The position numbers and the translations under genes are program-made. A stretch of 17,345 nucleotides of DNA. Origin: JAUZPB01 sp037140715. Lineage in GTDB: Bacteria; Bacteroidota; Ignavibacteria; Ignavibacteriales; SURF-24. Shown in pieces: positions 1 to 7,577 of the stretch. The stretch covers positions 1 through 17,345 of the forward strand of contig JBAXDX010000061.1 of the NCBI GenBank assembly GCA_037140715.1, in the 5' to 3' direction. The notes below the pieces were generated by a model. The model did no database searches. It worked only from the letters and a program-made list of their open reading frames with translations, and was not told the origin of the DNA. Numbering within the stretch: position 1 is the stretch's first letter; each line of letters starts with the position of its first letter.

Positions 1-155
1 ACAGAGGCTTGTGCAAAACCCATAACGCCGAGTGTAAAACACACAGAGGCTTGTGTAAAACCCATAACGCCGAGTGTAAAACACACAGAGGCTTGTGTAA
101 AACCCATAATGCCGAGTGTAAAACATACAATGGCTCGTGCAAAACCTGTAAAGAC
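1..155. repeat. Tandem array, 21-bp units in a 42-bp higher-order period
   Basis: About 7.4 units of 21 bp, entering from outside the window at its left edge. Two unit types alternate. One starts TTGTGTAAAACCCATAACG (9-29, 51-71, 93-113) and the other starts GAGTGTAAAACACACAGAG (30-50, 72-92, 114-134), giving a 42-bp period. The last unit (135-155) is diverged. ACACA-GAGGCT-TGTGT forms a 5-bp hairpin across the unit junction. Because 21 is divisible by three, one frame stays open as a Cys-containing heptad (CKTHNAE/CKTHRGL). There is no credible ribosome site, so this looks like a by-product of the repeat. Confidence 0.9.
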
Positions 156-467
156 TATTTTATAATCCAAAAGAGGGTTTGTGTGCTGATCTAATGTCAT
201 TTTATGCCGCACGAATGCTCTTTTGCAAAAAAGAAGATGTATTCCGGGAATGCAGACTGTATTTTATATTCATGCAATATCTAATTATTTTACGGCAAAC
301 GTTCTGACCGTAATGACATAAGCCATATTTAACCGGACTTCGTGCAATTTAGTGATTAATTTATGTTATACAGAAATGCCAGGACCATGATTCATTTCAT
401 ATTGCCTGTGTTATTACATAAATCATAAGAATCAGATACGGAATAAATTTGGTTTAATATTGAGTTA
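156..467. other. Gene-free region between repeat array and first gene
   Basis: No gene is seen here. The stretch holds an inverted repeat TTACGG (290-295) / CCGTAA (308-313) around a 12-base loop that itself contains AACGTT. It also holds an AT-rich segment before the pseudouridine synthase gene. TAATATTG at 455-462 resembles the Bacteroidota -7 box but lies only a few bases before the start codon, so its role is doubtful. Confidence 0.5.
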
Positions 468-1043
468 ATGATGCCGAAATTAAAATATTATCTTGCGCAT
501 AAGCCCTACGGAATGCTGGCACAGTTCACAGACGAAGCCGGAAGGGCCGTGCTCTCTGAACTGTATCCGTTTGAGAAAGATGTCTATGCCGTTGGTCGTC
601 TGGATATGGACAGCGAAGGGCTGGTTCTGCTCACTAATGACAGGCGGATTAATTATTACCTGCTGAATCCAAAAAATGAACATGAAAGGGAATACTTTGT
701 ACAGGTTGAAGGAATTCCTGACGGGAGAGTGCCGGACAAACTTGAGAAGGGTGTTCTGATTGAGGGAAGGATGACGTTGCCGGCAAAAGTGAGGCTGATT
801 GATAGTCCGTCCGGGATTGAAGAGAGGATTCCGCCAATAAGAATAAGGAAAACTGTGCCGGACAGCTGGTTAAGTATATCTCTCATTGAGGGAAAGAACA
901 GGCAGATAAGGAAAATGACTGCGTCAGTTGGCTTCCCGACGCTCAGATTAATCCGTGTAAGAATCGGCAGGCTGAAGCTTGAGGGACTCAGGCAGGGGGA
1001 AGTCAGGGAAATTAACATTAGTTCGTTGAAAGATATCGTCTGA
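468..1043 (+). CDS. rluE: Pseudouridine synthase of the RsuA/RluB/E/F family, RluE-like
   Basis: The 191-residue protein is predicted to convert a specific uridine in rRNA to pseudouridine. The family's catalytic motif is clear as GRLDMDSEGLVLLTND (residues 43-58), with D46 as the catalytic aspartate. The N-terminal HKPYG (11-15) and the C-terminal EGKNRQIRKM segment are also typical. There is no N-terminal S4 RNA-binding domain, which matches RluE (23S rRNA modification) rather than RsuA, RluB or RluF. The start is the first of two adjacent ATG codons; the second would shorten the protein by one residue. It is the first of three RNA-modification genes on the + strand, with rlmN starting about 40-90 bases downstream. 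The family call is firm, while the exact target site is inferred from domain architecture. Confidence 0.88.
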   Translation: MMPKLKYYLAHKPYGMLAQFTDEAGRAVLSELYPFEKDVYAVGRLDMDSEGLVLLTNDRRINYYLLNPKNEHEREYFVQVEGIPDGRVPDKLEKGVLIEGRMTLPAKVRLIDSPSGIEERIPPIRIRKTVPDSWLSISLIEGKNRQIRKMTASVGFPTLRLIRVRIGRLKLEGLRQGEVREINISSLKDIV

Positions 1044-1136
1044 AAAAGCTGTTTTTATAAATCATATCCGCGCCCGGTCTGAATTATGCTGAATTATTTA
1101 GACAATCTCAGGCATAACCTTAGTATATTTACACAC

Positions 1137-2204
1137 ATGGAAAATAATAATAAAGATATAAGGCATCAGCTTAATGGTTTAACACTTGATGAGTTGAAAA
1201 ACTATTTAGTGGCTGTTGGCGAACCGAAGTTTCGCGGAGAACAGATATTCAACTGGATTTATAATCATCTGGTTATGGATTTCTCAAAGATGCAGAATCT
1301 CCCCAGGCAGTTAAGAGAGAAACTTTCGGAATCATGCTCACTTCAGACGCTGGAATTAATCGGGGTACAGAACTCCGTCTCAACCGGCACGAAGAAATTC
1401 CTGTTTAACACATCTGACAATAAAAAAATTGAGTCTGTGATTATCCCGGAAGCGGGCAGGGGTACACTTTGCATATCAACGCAGGTCGGTTGCCCGCTTG
1501 ACTGTAAGTTTTGCGCAACGGGACTTATGGGTTTTATGCGTAACCTTACAGTTGGCGAAATCGTAGAACAGTATTTATATGCCGCAAGAGATTATGGCAA
1601 GGAGAGAATTACCAATATTGTTTACATGGGAATGGGCGAACCGCTCTTAAACTATAAAAATATGTTAGCCTCGCTCGAAATATTTACTCATGAACTTACT
1701 AAAGGTGTCAGCCGGAATCGCACGACTGTCTCTACTGCGGGGATAGCGCCCCAAATAATTGAACTTGCCAACAGTCCGCTCAGGGTAAAGCTTGCGTTCT
1801 CACTTCATTCATGCTTTGAAGATATAAGAAGTAAGATTATGCCGATTAACAAGAGATACCCGCTTAAAGAAAACATTGATGCTCTTCAGTACTATGCCGA
1901 TAAGACGGGCAAACGTATAACCTTTGAGTACACGATGCTTAAAGATATAAATGACAGGCACGAAGATATTCGCGCTTTGACGAAGTTATGCAAAGAGATT
2001 CCGTCCAAGCTGAATATTATACCGTTTAACAGTATAGCCCGCATGGTTCCCGATGGAATTTCGTCTGAGCTTGAACCGACTTCCAACAATAAGATTATGG
2101 ATTTTGTCGAAAGGCTCAGGAATAATAACATTACGGTTATGATTCGCCAGACGTTCGGCGATGACATTGCTGCGGCCTGCGGTCAGCTTGCGATAAAGTC
2201 TTAG
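1137..2204 (+). CDS. rlmN: Dual-specificity 23S rRNA/tRNA adenine-C2 methyltransferase RlmN
   Basis: This is a radical SAM enzyme that methylates C2 of adenosine in 23S rRNA (A2503) and in tRNA at position 37. With the start chosen here it has 355 residues, usual for the family. The radical SAM motif CPLDCKFC supplies the three [4Fe-4S] cysteines at residues 119, 123 and 126 (E. coli 125/129/132). The mechanistic C-terminal cysteine lies in FGDDIAAACGQL near residue 348, and YMGMGEPLLN and FSLHS are further family hallmarks. The N-terminal LTLDELKNYL and GEPKFRGEQIFNWIY match the accessory domain. The frame stays open to an upstream ATG at 1086, adding 17 residues (MLNYLDNLRHNLSIFTH). I chose the internal ATG because RlmN proteins normally begin close to the LTLDEL segment. 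Neither start has a strong ribosome site. Confidence 0.95.
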   Translation: MENNNKDIRHQLNGLTLDELKNYLVAVGEPKFRGEQIFNWIYNHLVMDFSKMQNLPRQLREKLSESCSLQTLELIGVQNSVSTGTKKFLFNTSDNKKIESVIIPEAGRGTLCISTQVGCPLDCKFCATGLMGFMRNLTVGEIVEQYLYAARDYGKERITNIVYMGMGEPLLNYKNMLASLEIFTHELTKGVSRNRTTVSTAGIAPQIIELANSPLRVKLAFSLHSCFEDIRSKIMPINKRYPLKENIDALQYYADKTGKRITFEYTMLKDINDRHEDIRALTKLCKEIPSKLNIIPFNSIARMVPDGISSELEPTSNNKIMDFVERLRNNNITVMIRQTFGDDIAAACGQLAIKS

Positions 2205-2240
2205 GATTTAATTGTTCAGCCGGACAAAACAAACAAGTAG

Positions 2241-2783
2241 ATGAAAAAACTTACTCATGATGAAATATCTGCGAACCGCAGTACGCTTGAAACTCTTGAC
2301 ACAGTCAGGAAACTTCCGGTATATGTTCTTTTAGACAGCATCAGAAGCATGTATAATGTTGGTTCCATTTTCCGCACCTCCGATGGTGCAATGATAGAGA
2401 GACTTTATCTTTGTGGCTATACTCCGTATCCTCCTAAAAAAGAGATATTAAAGACAGCTCTTGGCTCTACTGAAAGCGTAGCGTGGGAATATTGCCGGGA
2501 CGCACGCGATACCGTGCTGGATTTGAAGAAAAAGGGAGTGAAAATCTGCGCGCTGGAACTTACGAATAAAAGTGTGGCTTATTACAATTTAACATCAGAA
2601 GCCTTCCCTGTATGTCTTATTGTAGGCAACGAGATAACGGGGGTTTCCCAGAATCTTATAGACCTTTGTGATTTTTCAATAGAGATTCCACAGTCTGGCA
2701 TTAAACAATCATTAAACGTTGCGGTGGCTTATGGTATATCGATTTTTGAATTGCGCCGGGTTTTCGATCTTAATTTGTGCTGA
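2241..2783 (+). CDS. SpoU/TrmH-family (SPOUT) RNA 2'-O-methyltransferase
   Basis: The 180-residue protein is predicted to transfer a methyl group from SAM to a ribose 2'-OH in tRNA or rRNA. The three SpoU motifs are in order: motif 1 DSIRSMYNVGSIFRTSDG with its conserved N and R (about residues 32-49), motif 2 LIVGNEITGVSQNLIDLCD (about 127-145), and motif 3 IEIPQSGIKQSLNVAVAYG (about 149-167). The last two form the trefoil-knot SAM site. It lacks the extra N-terminal substrate-binding domain of RlmB/TrmH proteins of 240 or more residues, resembling the compact SpoU-like proteins common in Bacteroidota. It starts 36 bases after rlmN, so co-transcription is likely. The RNA target cannot be read from sequence. 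Confidence 0.9.
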   Translation: MKKLTHDEISANRSTLETLDTVRKLPVYVLLDSIRSMYNVGSIFRTSDGAMIERLYLCGYTPYPPKKEILKTALGSTESVAWEYCRDARDTVLDLKKKGVKICALELTNKSVAYYNLTSEAFPVCLIVGNEITGVSQNLIDLCDFSIEIPQSGIKQSLNVAVAYGISIFELRRVFDLNLC

Positions 2784-2861
2784 TCCGCCGTTTTACTAAC
2801 TATAAGTAATCAGGTTATGAAGCCATAGGACTTAAATAACCATTTCTTAAGAGCATTTCAA

Positions 2862-2892
2862 TTGTTTTTTTTTATATAACATCCTATATTTA
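2862..2892 (+). promoter_or_regulatory. Possible secD promoter (Bacteroidota-type)
   Basis: TTG at 2862-2864 is followed after 20 bases by TATATTTA at 2885-2892. The latter matches the Bacteroidota -7 box TAnnTTTG at seven of eight positions, and the spacing fits the -33/-7 arrangement. The start codon of secD lies about 50 bases downstream. The region is T-rich, so a chance match is possible. Confidence 0.35.
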
Positions 2893-2944
2893 GCGTCATG
2901 AAATTAAATAATTATTTTTGTTTCCGTAATTAACCAGCAGAGCT

Positions 2945-4855
2945 ATGAAAGAATTTAGATTCAGACTCATTGTTATACTAGGCTTAATAGCATTAAGCGT
3001 GTATTTACTACATTTTACTTATGCGGATTATAAAAATTCGCAGAAATTGGAAAAGATAAGAGAAGACGTTTCTTCAAACCTGAAGAAAACATCGGCTCAG
3101 CTTTCCAACGACAAAATTCAAACAATTATCGAAGCTAAACTTGACAGCGTGCGCGAAAGCGACCCGTCGTATGCCAGGAATAAAGCTAAGAGAATTAAAT
3201 TAGGACTCGACTTACAGGGCGGTATGTATATCGTAATGGAAGTTAACACGGCCAAGTTGCTTGAGAAATTAGCAAAAGAACCTGACCAGACTTTTAATCA
3301 GGCTTTGAAAGTAGCGGAAAATGAATCAAAGCTGGCGGATAAAGATATTGTTTCGGTTCTTGCCAGGCAGCTTCAGTCCAAAGGCATAAGACTCAGCCGC
3401 TACTTTGGCACTATCAGAGAAACTGACGATGAAATTGTCGCAAAATTAACAAAGCAGTCTGAAGACGCCGTTACCCGTGCGATGGAAATTATCAGAACCC
3501 GTATCGATAAGTACGGAGTATCAGAACCTTCTATCCAGAAACAGGGGTCGCGCAGAATCGTTGTTGAGCTTCCCGGTGTGGCTAAGGAAGAAGAAGCCAA
3601 GCAGTTGCTTCAGGGGAGCGCTCTGCTTGAATTCAAGATTCTTAAAGAACCTCAGTTTACTATCGATGTAATGCAGAAAGTAGATCAGGCGCTTGCAGGC
3701 AGCGGAATAGCAGATTCAACTCTTAAGGATTCATCAGAAGTTGCGAAGGCTGAGGCTAAGAAGGATACTACAAAGCAACTGTCAAAAGAAGAATTTTCAA
3801 AACAGCATCCGTTCTTTTCTCTTGCAATGATAAATCCTCAGAGCCAGACGGCTGAAGCTTATGTAAAGGAAAGCGATAAGGCAAAACTTAGTCTTATGAT
3901 TAACAGACCTGAAGTTCAGAAAGTTATTCCTAACAATGTTGAGTTCTTGTATTCGGCAAAACCTTTTACAGCTCAGGACGGCTCAAAATTGTTTCTGCTT
4001 TATTGCGTAAACAAGAACCCTGAACTTACCGGCGGTTACATTACAGATGCAAAGGCAAACATTGACCCAAGCTCTTCACAGGCTGAAGTGTCAATGACTA
4101 TGAACTCTGAAGGTGCGAGAGAATGGGCACGCATTACCGGTGCTAATATAAATAAGAGAATTGCTATCGTACTTGATGGTCAGATTTACTCGGCTCCGAA
4201 TGTAATCAATAAGATACCTAACGGACAGTCGCAGATTACAGGTATGAAAGACCTTGAAGAAGCAAAGCTCATGGAGATTGTGTTAAAAGCCGGTGCTCTG
4301 CCTGCCCCGGTTGAAATTATGGAACAGAGAACAGTCGGACCATCATTGGGACAGGACTCAATTTCCTCAGGTACCAACTCTGCTCTTGTCGGATTCTTAA
4401 TAGTGGCTATATTCATGTGGGTTTATTATCACAAAGCCGGGGCTATTGCCGATGTTGCTCTTGTTACGACTATTCTTTTCGTTCTTGGCGTACTTGCAGG
4501 TTTTGGTGCTACGCTTACCCTGCCAGGTATTGCCGGCATAGTTCTTACGATGGGTATGGCCGTTGATGCAAACGTGCTTATATATGAACGAATGAGAGAG
4601 GAAATTGCTTCGGGCAAGACAATGCGGGCTTCCGTTACCGCCGGTTTCCAGCACGCGTTGCCTGCGATTATTGACTCGAATCTTGTAACGTTCTTTACCG
4701 GCGTTATTCTTTATCAGTTTGGAAGTGGCCCGGTTCAGGGTTTTGCTCTTACGCTGATGGTCGGTATTATTTCGTCGTTATTCGGTGCTCTAGTTATTAC
4801 CCGTGTAATTTTTGAATACATGGTTTATAAAAATCAACATGTAAGTATAGGTTAA
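2945..4855 (+). CDS. secD: Protein translocase subunit SecD
   Basis: SecD, with SecF, uses the proton gradient to pull proteins through SecYEG on the periplasmic side of the inner membrane. The 636-residue protein has an N-terminal membrane segment (about residues 7-26), then the conserved GLDLQGGMYIVMEV motif near 87-100 at the start of the large periplasmic P1 domain. RTRIDKYGVSEPSI and RRIVVELPG follow. The C-terminal RND-type membrane domain contains GIAGIVLTMGMAVDANVLIYER from residue 528, with the conserved Asp. A Lys/Ser-rich stretch roughly between residues 250 and 300 lengthens P1 relative to the E. coli protein. secF follows 30 bases later. SecD and SecF are separate here, whereas many Bacteroidota have a single fused SecDF. 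Confidence 0.97.
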   Translation: MKEFRFRLIVILGLIALSVYLLHFTYADYKNSQKLEKIREDVSSNLKKTSAQLSNDKIQTIIEAKLDSVRESDPSYARNKAKRIKLGLDLQGGMYIVMEVNTAKLLEKLAKEPDQTFNQALKVAENESKLADKDIVSVLARQLQSKGIRLSRYFGTIRETDDEIVAKLTKQSEDAVTRAMEIIRTRIDKYGVSEPSIQKQGSRRIVVELPGVAKEEEAKQLLQGSALLEFKILKEPQFTIDVMQKVDQALAGSGIADSTLKDSSEVAKAEAKKDTTKQLSKEEFSKQHPFFSLAMINPQSQTAEAYVKESDKAKLSLMINRPEVQKVIPNNVEFLYSAKPFTAQDGSKLFLLYCVNKNPELTGGYITDAKANIDPSSSQAEVSMTMNSEGAREWARITGANINKRIAIVLDGQIYSAPNVINKIPNGQSQITGMKDLEEAKLMEIVLKAGALPAPVEIMEQRTVGPSLGQDSISSGTNSALVGFLIVAIFMWVYYHKAGAIADVALVTTILFVLGVLAGFGATLTLPGIAGIVLTMGMAVDANVLIYERMREEIASGKTMRASVTAGFQHALPAIIDSNLVTFFTGVILYQFGSGPVQGFALTLMVGIISSLFGALVITRVIFEYMVYKNQHVSIG

Positions 4856-4885
4856 CCAATCCGTTATCAAGGAGAAATTAGATAA

Positions 4886-6028
4886 ATGCGTATTTTTGAG
4901 AACATAAACTACGATTTTCTTGGAAAAAGAAAATACTTCTACATCCTTTCAGGAACACTGCTTCTTTTAGGATTCATTAACCTTGCAATCAGAGGACTTC
5001 AGTTTGGCATCGATTTCAAGGGCGGAACCGAGATAGTCCTGGAGTTCCAAAAACCTATTAATATTTCTAACCTCAGAACTTATACAGATAAGATGGGACT
5101 TGGAAATGTTGAACTTAAAACCTTTGGACGCGAAACAGGTGTGCTTGTAAGAACTGAAATGCAGGAAATACCAGGTGGTATTTTCCCAAGGGTAACAAGC
5201 GCGATAGAAGCTAATATTAATAAAATATTACCGGGGGCACCTTATAAAAAAGTTGACTCATCGGCTAACTCGATTACTTATCAGTTTGCTAACGCAGACA
5301 CAGCCAACCAGGTAATCAACTATTTGTTCAATACAGAAGGTTTTCAGGCTGGTAAGGTATCAAACGAACTTTCTAACAGGCAGATGATAGTTCGCGTTGG
5401 TATTTCGGACTGGATTAAAGACAACCTGAAACAAAAAATGCCTGATAACGCATTCAAAGTGCTTAAAGAAGATAAAGTGGGACCTAAAGTCGGTCAGGAG
5501 TTAAAGACAAATGCTGTTCTGGCAGTGTTCTTTGCTCTTATTGTAATTCTTATATATCTTGGATTCAGGTTCAAACTCATCTTTGCTGTCGGAGCTGTAA
5601 TTGCTCTGTTCCATGATGTGCTTATAACATTAGGTCTTTATGCGTTGCTTTACAATGTAATACCAGGGCTTAATCTCGAAATCAATCTGACCATTGTAGC
5701 GGCCTTCCTTACGCTTATCGGCTACTCTAATAACGATACTGTGGTTGTGTTCGACCGCGTCAGGGAAACAATGAAACTTCATAAGACTGTGGACCTTGAG
5801 AAGAACATCAACGATGCTATCAACAAAACATTAAGCCGTACAATTCTTACCGGTACGACAACTCTGCTTGCAGTATTCGTACTGCTTATTTTTGGCGGTG
5901 AAGTTTTAAGATCATTTGCTTTTACACTTTTCTTCGGTATCATCATTGGTACTTATTCATCGATATTCGTTGCAAGTTCATTAGTGCTTGAATATTCAAA
6001 GAAAATGAAAGGTAAATTAGAGTTCTAA
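4886..6028 (+). CDS. secF: Protein translocase subunit SecF
   Basis: SecF is the partner of SecD in the proton-driven SecDF auxiliary complex. The 380-residue protein has a first membrane segment (about residues 16-36), then FGIDFKGGTEIVLEF from residue 40, the signature opening of the P4 periplasmic domain. Five further membrane segments occupy the C-terminal half. IGYSNNDTVVVFDRVRE (278-294) is the conserved motif that includes the Asp needed for proton transport in the family. It is longer than E. coli SecF (323 residues), mostly in the periplasmic region. The start is supported by AGGAG at 4870-4874. An intrinsic terminator 34 bases past the stop closes the secDF unit. Confidence 0.97.
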   Translation: MRIFENINYDFLGKRKYFYILSGTLLLLGFINLAIRGLQFGIDFKGGTEIVLEFQKPINISNLRTYTDKMGLGNVELKTFGRETGVLVRTEMQEIPGGIFPRVTSAIEANINKILPGAPYKKVDSSANSITYQFANADTANQVINYLFNTEGFQAGKVSNELSNRQMIVRVGISDWIKDNLKQKMPDNAFKVLKEDKVGPKVGQELKTNAVLAVFFALIVILIYLGFRFKLIFAVGAVIALFHDVLITLGLYALLYNVIPGLNLEINLTIVAAFLTLIGYSNNDTVVVFDRVRETMKLHKTVDLEKNINDAINKTLSRTILTGTTTLLAVFVLLIFGGEVLRSFAFTLFFGIIIGTYSSIFVASSLVLEYSKKMKGKLEF

Positions 6029-6061
6029 AAAAGAAGTACTTCTCTTATATCAAAGATATAA

Positions 6062-6096
6062 AGCTGGCAGTCATAATCTGATTGCCGGCTTTTTTT
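6062..6096 (+). terminator. Rho-independent terminator after secF
   Basis: AGCTGGCAGTC pairs with GATTGCCGGCT (with G-U pairs) around a short loop and is followed directly by a T-run. It sits 34 bases downstream of the secF stop codon. Confidence 0.88.
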
Positions 6097-6136
6097 ACAC
6101 GGTAGTGTTTTCGGCTGTTTTTTTTTATTTTTATTT

Positions 6137-6144
6137 TATACTTG
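6137..6144 (+). promoter_or_regulatory. Possible -7 element for the FGE-domain gene
   Basis: TATACTTG differs at one position from the Bacteroidota -7 consensus TAnnTTTG. A CTG triplet 19 bases upstream (6115-6117) could stand in for the -33 TTTG. The start codon is 66 bases downstream. This is weak evidence in a T-rich stretch. Confidence 0.25.
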
Positions 6145-6209
6145 TTGGATTCTAATGAAGTGGATCTGTCTGGTGTAAATCAAATGCTAAACAAAATAAA
6201 AGGTTATCA

Positions 6210-7010
6210 ATGGAAGAACGATTAGAAAGTCATCTGGAGCAATCACAGGATGGTTTGAAAAATACAATCCCAGAGGGCATGGTATATGTGGAAGGCGGCG
6301 AATTTATGATGGGCGATGAGAATGGGGAGACAAATGAAAAACCTGTACACAGGGTGGAATTAAGAAGTTTTTATATAGATAAGTACGAAGTAACAGTAGG
6401 TGAGTTTGAGGAATTTATTAATGCTACGGGTTATAAAACAAATGCAGAAAAAGATGGATGGAGCGTTGTCTGGGATAATTCAGGACTTAGAAAGAAGAAC
6501 GAAGTGGATTGGCGATGCGGGGCAGATGGAAACCCTAAAAACGACAATGAAAAGGATCATCCGGCAATATATGTAAGCTGGGATGATGCGCTTGCGTATG
6601 CAAAGTGGATTGGAAAGAGACTTCCGACAGAAGCGGAGTGGGAATATGCTGCAAGAGGGGGAAACAAGAGTGAAGGATACAAATACAGCGGAAGCAACAA
6701 TATAGATACAGTAGGATGGTATGGACGGAATAGCGGAAACAGAACGCACAAAGTCGGAGCAAAAGAGCCAAATGAATTAGGACTATATGATATGAGCGGG
6801 AATGTATGGGAATGGTGCGATGACTGGTATGATGAAGACTATTACAGCAAAAGCGAAGAAAAGAATCCAGCCGGGCCGAAAAGTGGCGAATATTGTGTTT
6901 TGCGTGGTGGATCATGGAATGATTATGACTGTCGCGCTACTTCCCGTAGCAAGCTTAATCCTGATTACTGGTACTACTTTATCGGGTTCCGTTGCGTAAG
7001 GGATTTGTAG
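6210..7010 (+). CDS. FGE-sulfatase (SUMF1/EgtB/PvdO fold) domain protein, probably not a true FGE
   Basis: The 266 residues cover a nearly complete formylglycine-generating-enzyme fold. It opens with MVYVEGGEFMMGDENGE and continues with FYIDKYEVTVGEFEEF and VSWDDALAYAKWIGKRLPTEAEWEYAARGG. MSGNVWEWCDDWY and the closing LRGGSWNDYDCRATSR / FIGFRCVRD complete it. The human FGE copper-binding cysteine pair follows GGSYM, but here GGSWNDYDC has Asp-238 where the first cysteine would be. Only C203, C241 and C262 are present. Formylglycine synthesis is therefore doubtful; a different oxidoreductase or a ligand-binding role is possible. No signal peptide is visible, so it is probably cytoplasmic. The gene stands alone between terminators. 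Its coding strand is noticeably richer in A and G than its neighbours, which may point to separate origin. Substrate unknown. Confidence 0.85.
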   Translation: MEERLESHLEQSQDGLKNTIPEGMVYVEGGEFMMGDENGETNEKPVHRVELRSFYIDKYEVTVGEFEEFINATGYKTNAEKDGWSVVWDNSGLRKKNEVDWRCGADGNPKNDNEKDHPAIYVSWDDALAYAKWIGKRLPTEAEWEYAARGGNKSEGYKYSGSNNIDTVGWYGRNSGNRTHKVGAKEPNELGLYDMSGNVWEWCDDWYDEDYYSKSEEKNPAGPKSGEYCVLRGGSWNDYDCRATSRSKLNPDYWYYFIGFRCVRDL

Positions 7011-7035
7011 GTTAAGGCTTTTATCCTTAAAACTA

Positions 7036-7072
7036 TACACAAAAATAAGGGGTAATATCTCATTTTTGTGTA
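7036..7072. terminator. Strong 11-bp inverted repeat between convergent genes, likely bidirectional terminator
   Basis: TACACAAAAAT (7036-7046) and ATTTTTGTGTA (7062-7072) are perfectly complementary around a 15-base loop. It lies 26 bases after the FGE-domain gene and about 100 bases past the end of the convergent exbD gene. The stem is AT-rich and carries A- and T-runs in both directions, so it could serve either strand. Confidence 0.55.
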
Positions 7073-7144
7073 AGGGAATGTGAAATAAAATGGCGGAAAG
7101 ATAAGGCAGGGACTACCCGTAGCAGACAACAACGGACCGCCCCT

Positions 7145-7165
7145 GTTCAATAAACACTTTTGAAC
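7145..7165 (-). terminator. Small inverted repeat just past exbD
   Basis: GTTCAA (7145-7150) pairs with TTGAAC (7160-7165). It begins 5 bases beyond the exbD stop codon on the - strand. The stem is short with no clean U-run, so its role as a terminator is uncertain. Confidence 0.3.
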
Positions 7166-7169
7166 GGAT

Positions 7170-7577
7170 TTACTTATTTACCTTTGCCGTAGCAATAAGG
7201 AATTTTGTGGCTCCCGCCTTCTTAAGTACGTCAAGTAACTGAACAAAGTTGCCATGAAGCGCTCCTTTATCCGCCTGAATAATTACTTCCTTATTTACTT
7301 TATTAAGCAGTTGAACCTGCAGACTTAACTGAAGTTCACTTAAGTTTATCTGCTTGTCGTTCATGTAAATCTGGTTCTTATCGTTAAGATAAACCTCGAT
7401 ACTTTTATCTCCGGTGTTTTCAGATGTAGTCGATTCTGGCAACTTTACCTTTAGTGCGCCGGTAACAAGAAAAGGACTGGCAATCATAAAGATAAGAAGC
7501 AGAACGAGCACAACATCTGTAAATGGGGTTATATTAATCTCCGAAAATTCTTTTTCATCTAATTTATACCTTCGCAT
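7170..7577 (-). CDS. ExbD/TolR-family biopolymer transport protein
   Basis: The 135-residue protein is the small rotor/peptidoglycan-side subunit of an ExbBD/TolQR-type proton-driven motor. A short cytoplasmic N-terminus leads to NITPFTDVVLVLLLIFMIA (about residues 15-33), the single membrane helix. It carries the invariant Asp (D21) that takes part in proton flow. A periplasmic domain with VIIQADKGALHGNFVQLLDVLKKAG follows, matching the family. The gene overlaps the upstream exbB-like gene by 14 bases, implying translational coupling. No TonB, TolA, TolB or Pal gene lies beside it, so whether it energises TonB-type uptake or Tol-type envelope constriction cannot be decided here. Confidence 0.92.
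   Translation of the reverse strand: MRRYKLDEKEFSEINITPFTDVVLVLLLIFMIASPFLVTGALKVKLPESTTSENTGDKSIEVYLNDKNQIYMNDKQINLSELQLSLQVQLLNKVNKEVIIQADKGALHGNFVQLLDVLKKAGATKFLIATAKVNK

Noticed and set aside
9..194. Small Cys-rich open frame with CKTHNAE/CKTHRGL heptads
   Set aside because: It begins at TTG inside the tandem array, has no ribosome site, and stays open only because the repeat unit is a multiple of three.
1086..1136. Upstream ATG extending RlmN by 17 residues
   Set aside because: The extra residues do not resemble the RlmN N-terminus. The start at 1137 places the cluster cysteines close to the E. coli positions. It remains possible.
2784..2944. Terminator after the SpoU methyltransferase gene
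   Set aside because: TTACT-AACTATA-AGTAA is only a 5-bp AT-rich stem with no T-run following.
6210..7010. Bona fide formylglycine-generating enzyme
   Set aside because: The cysteine pair after GGS is missing (GGSWNDYDC) and no sulfatase gene is nearby.
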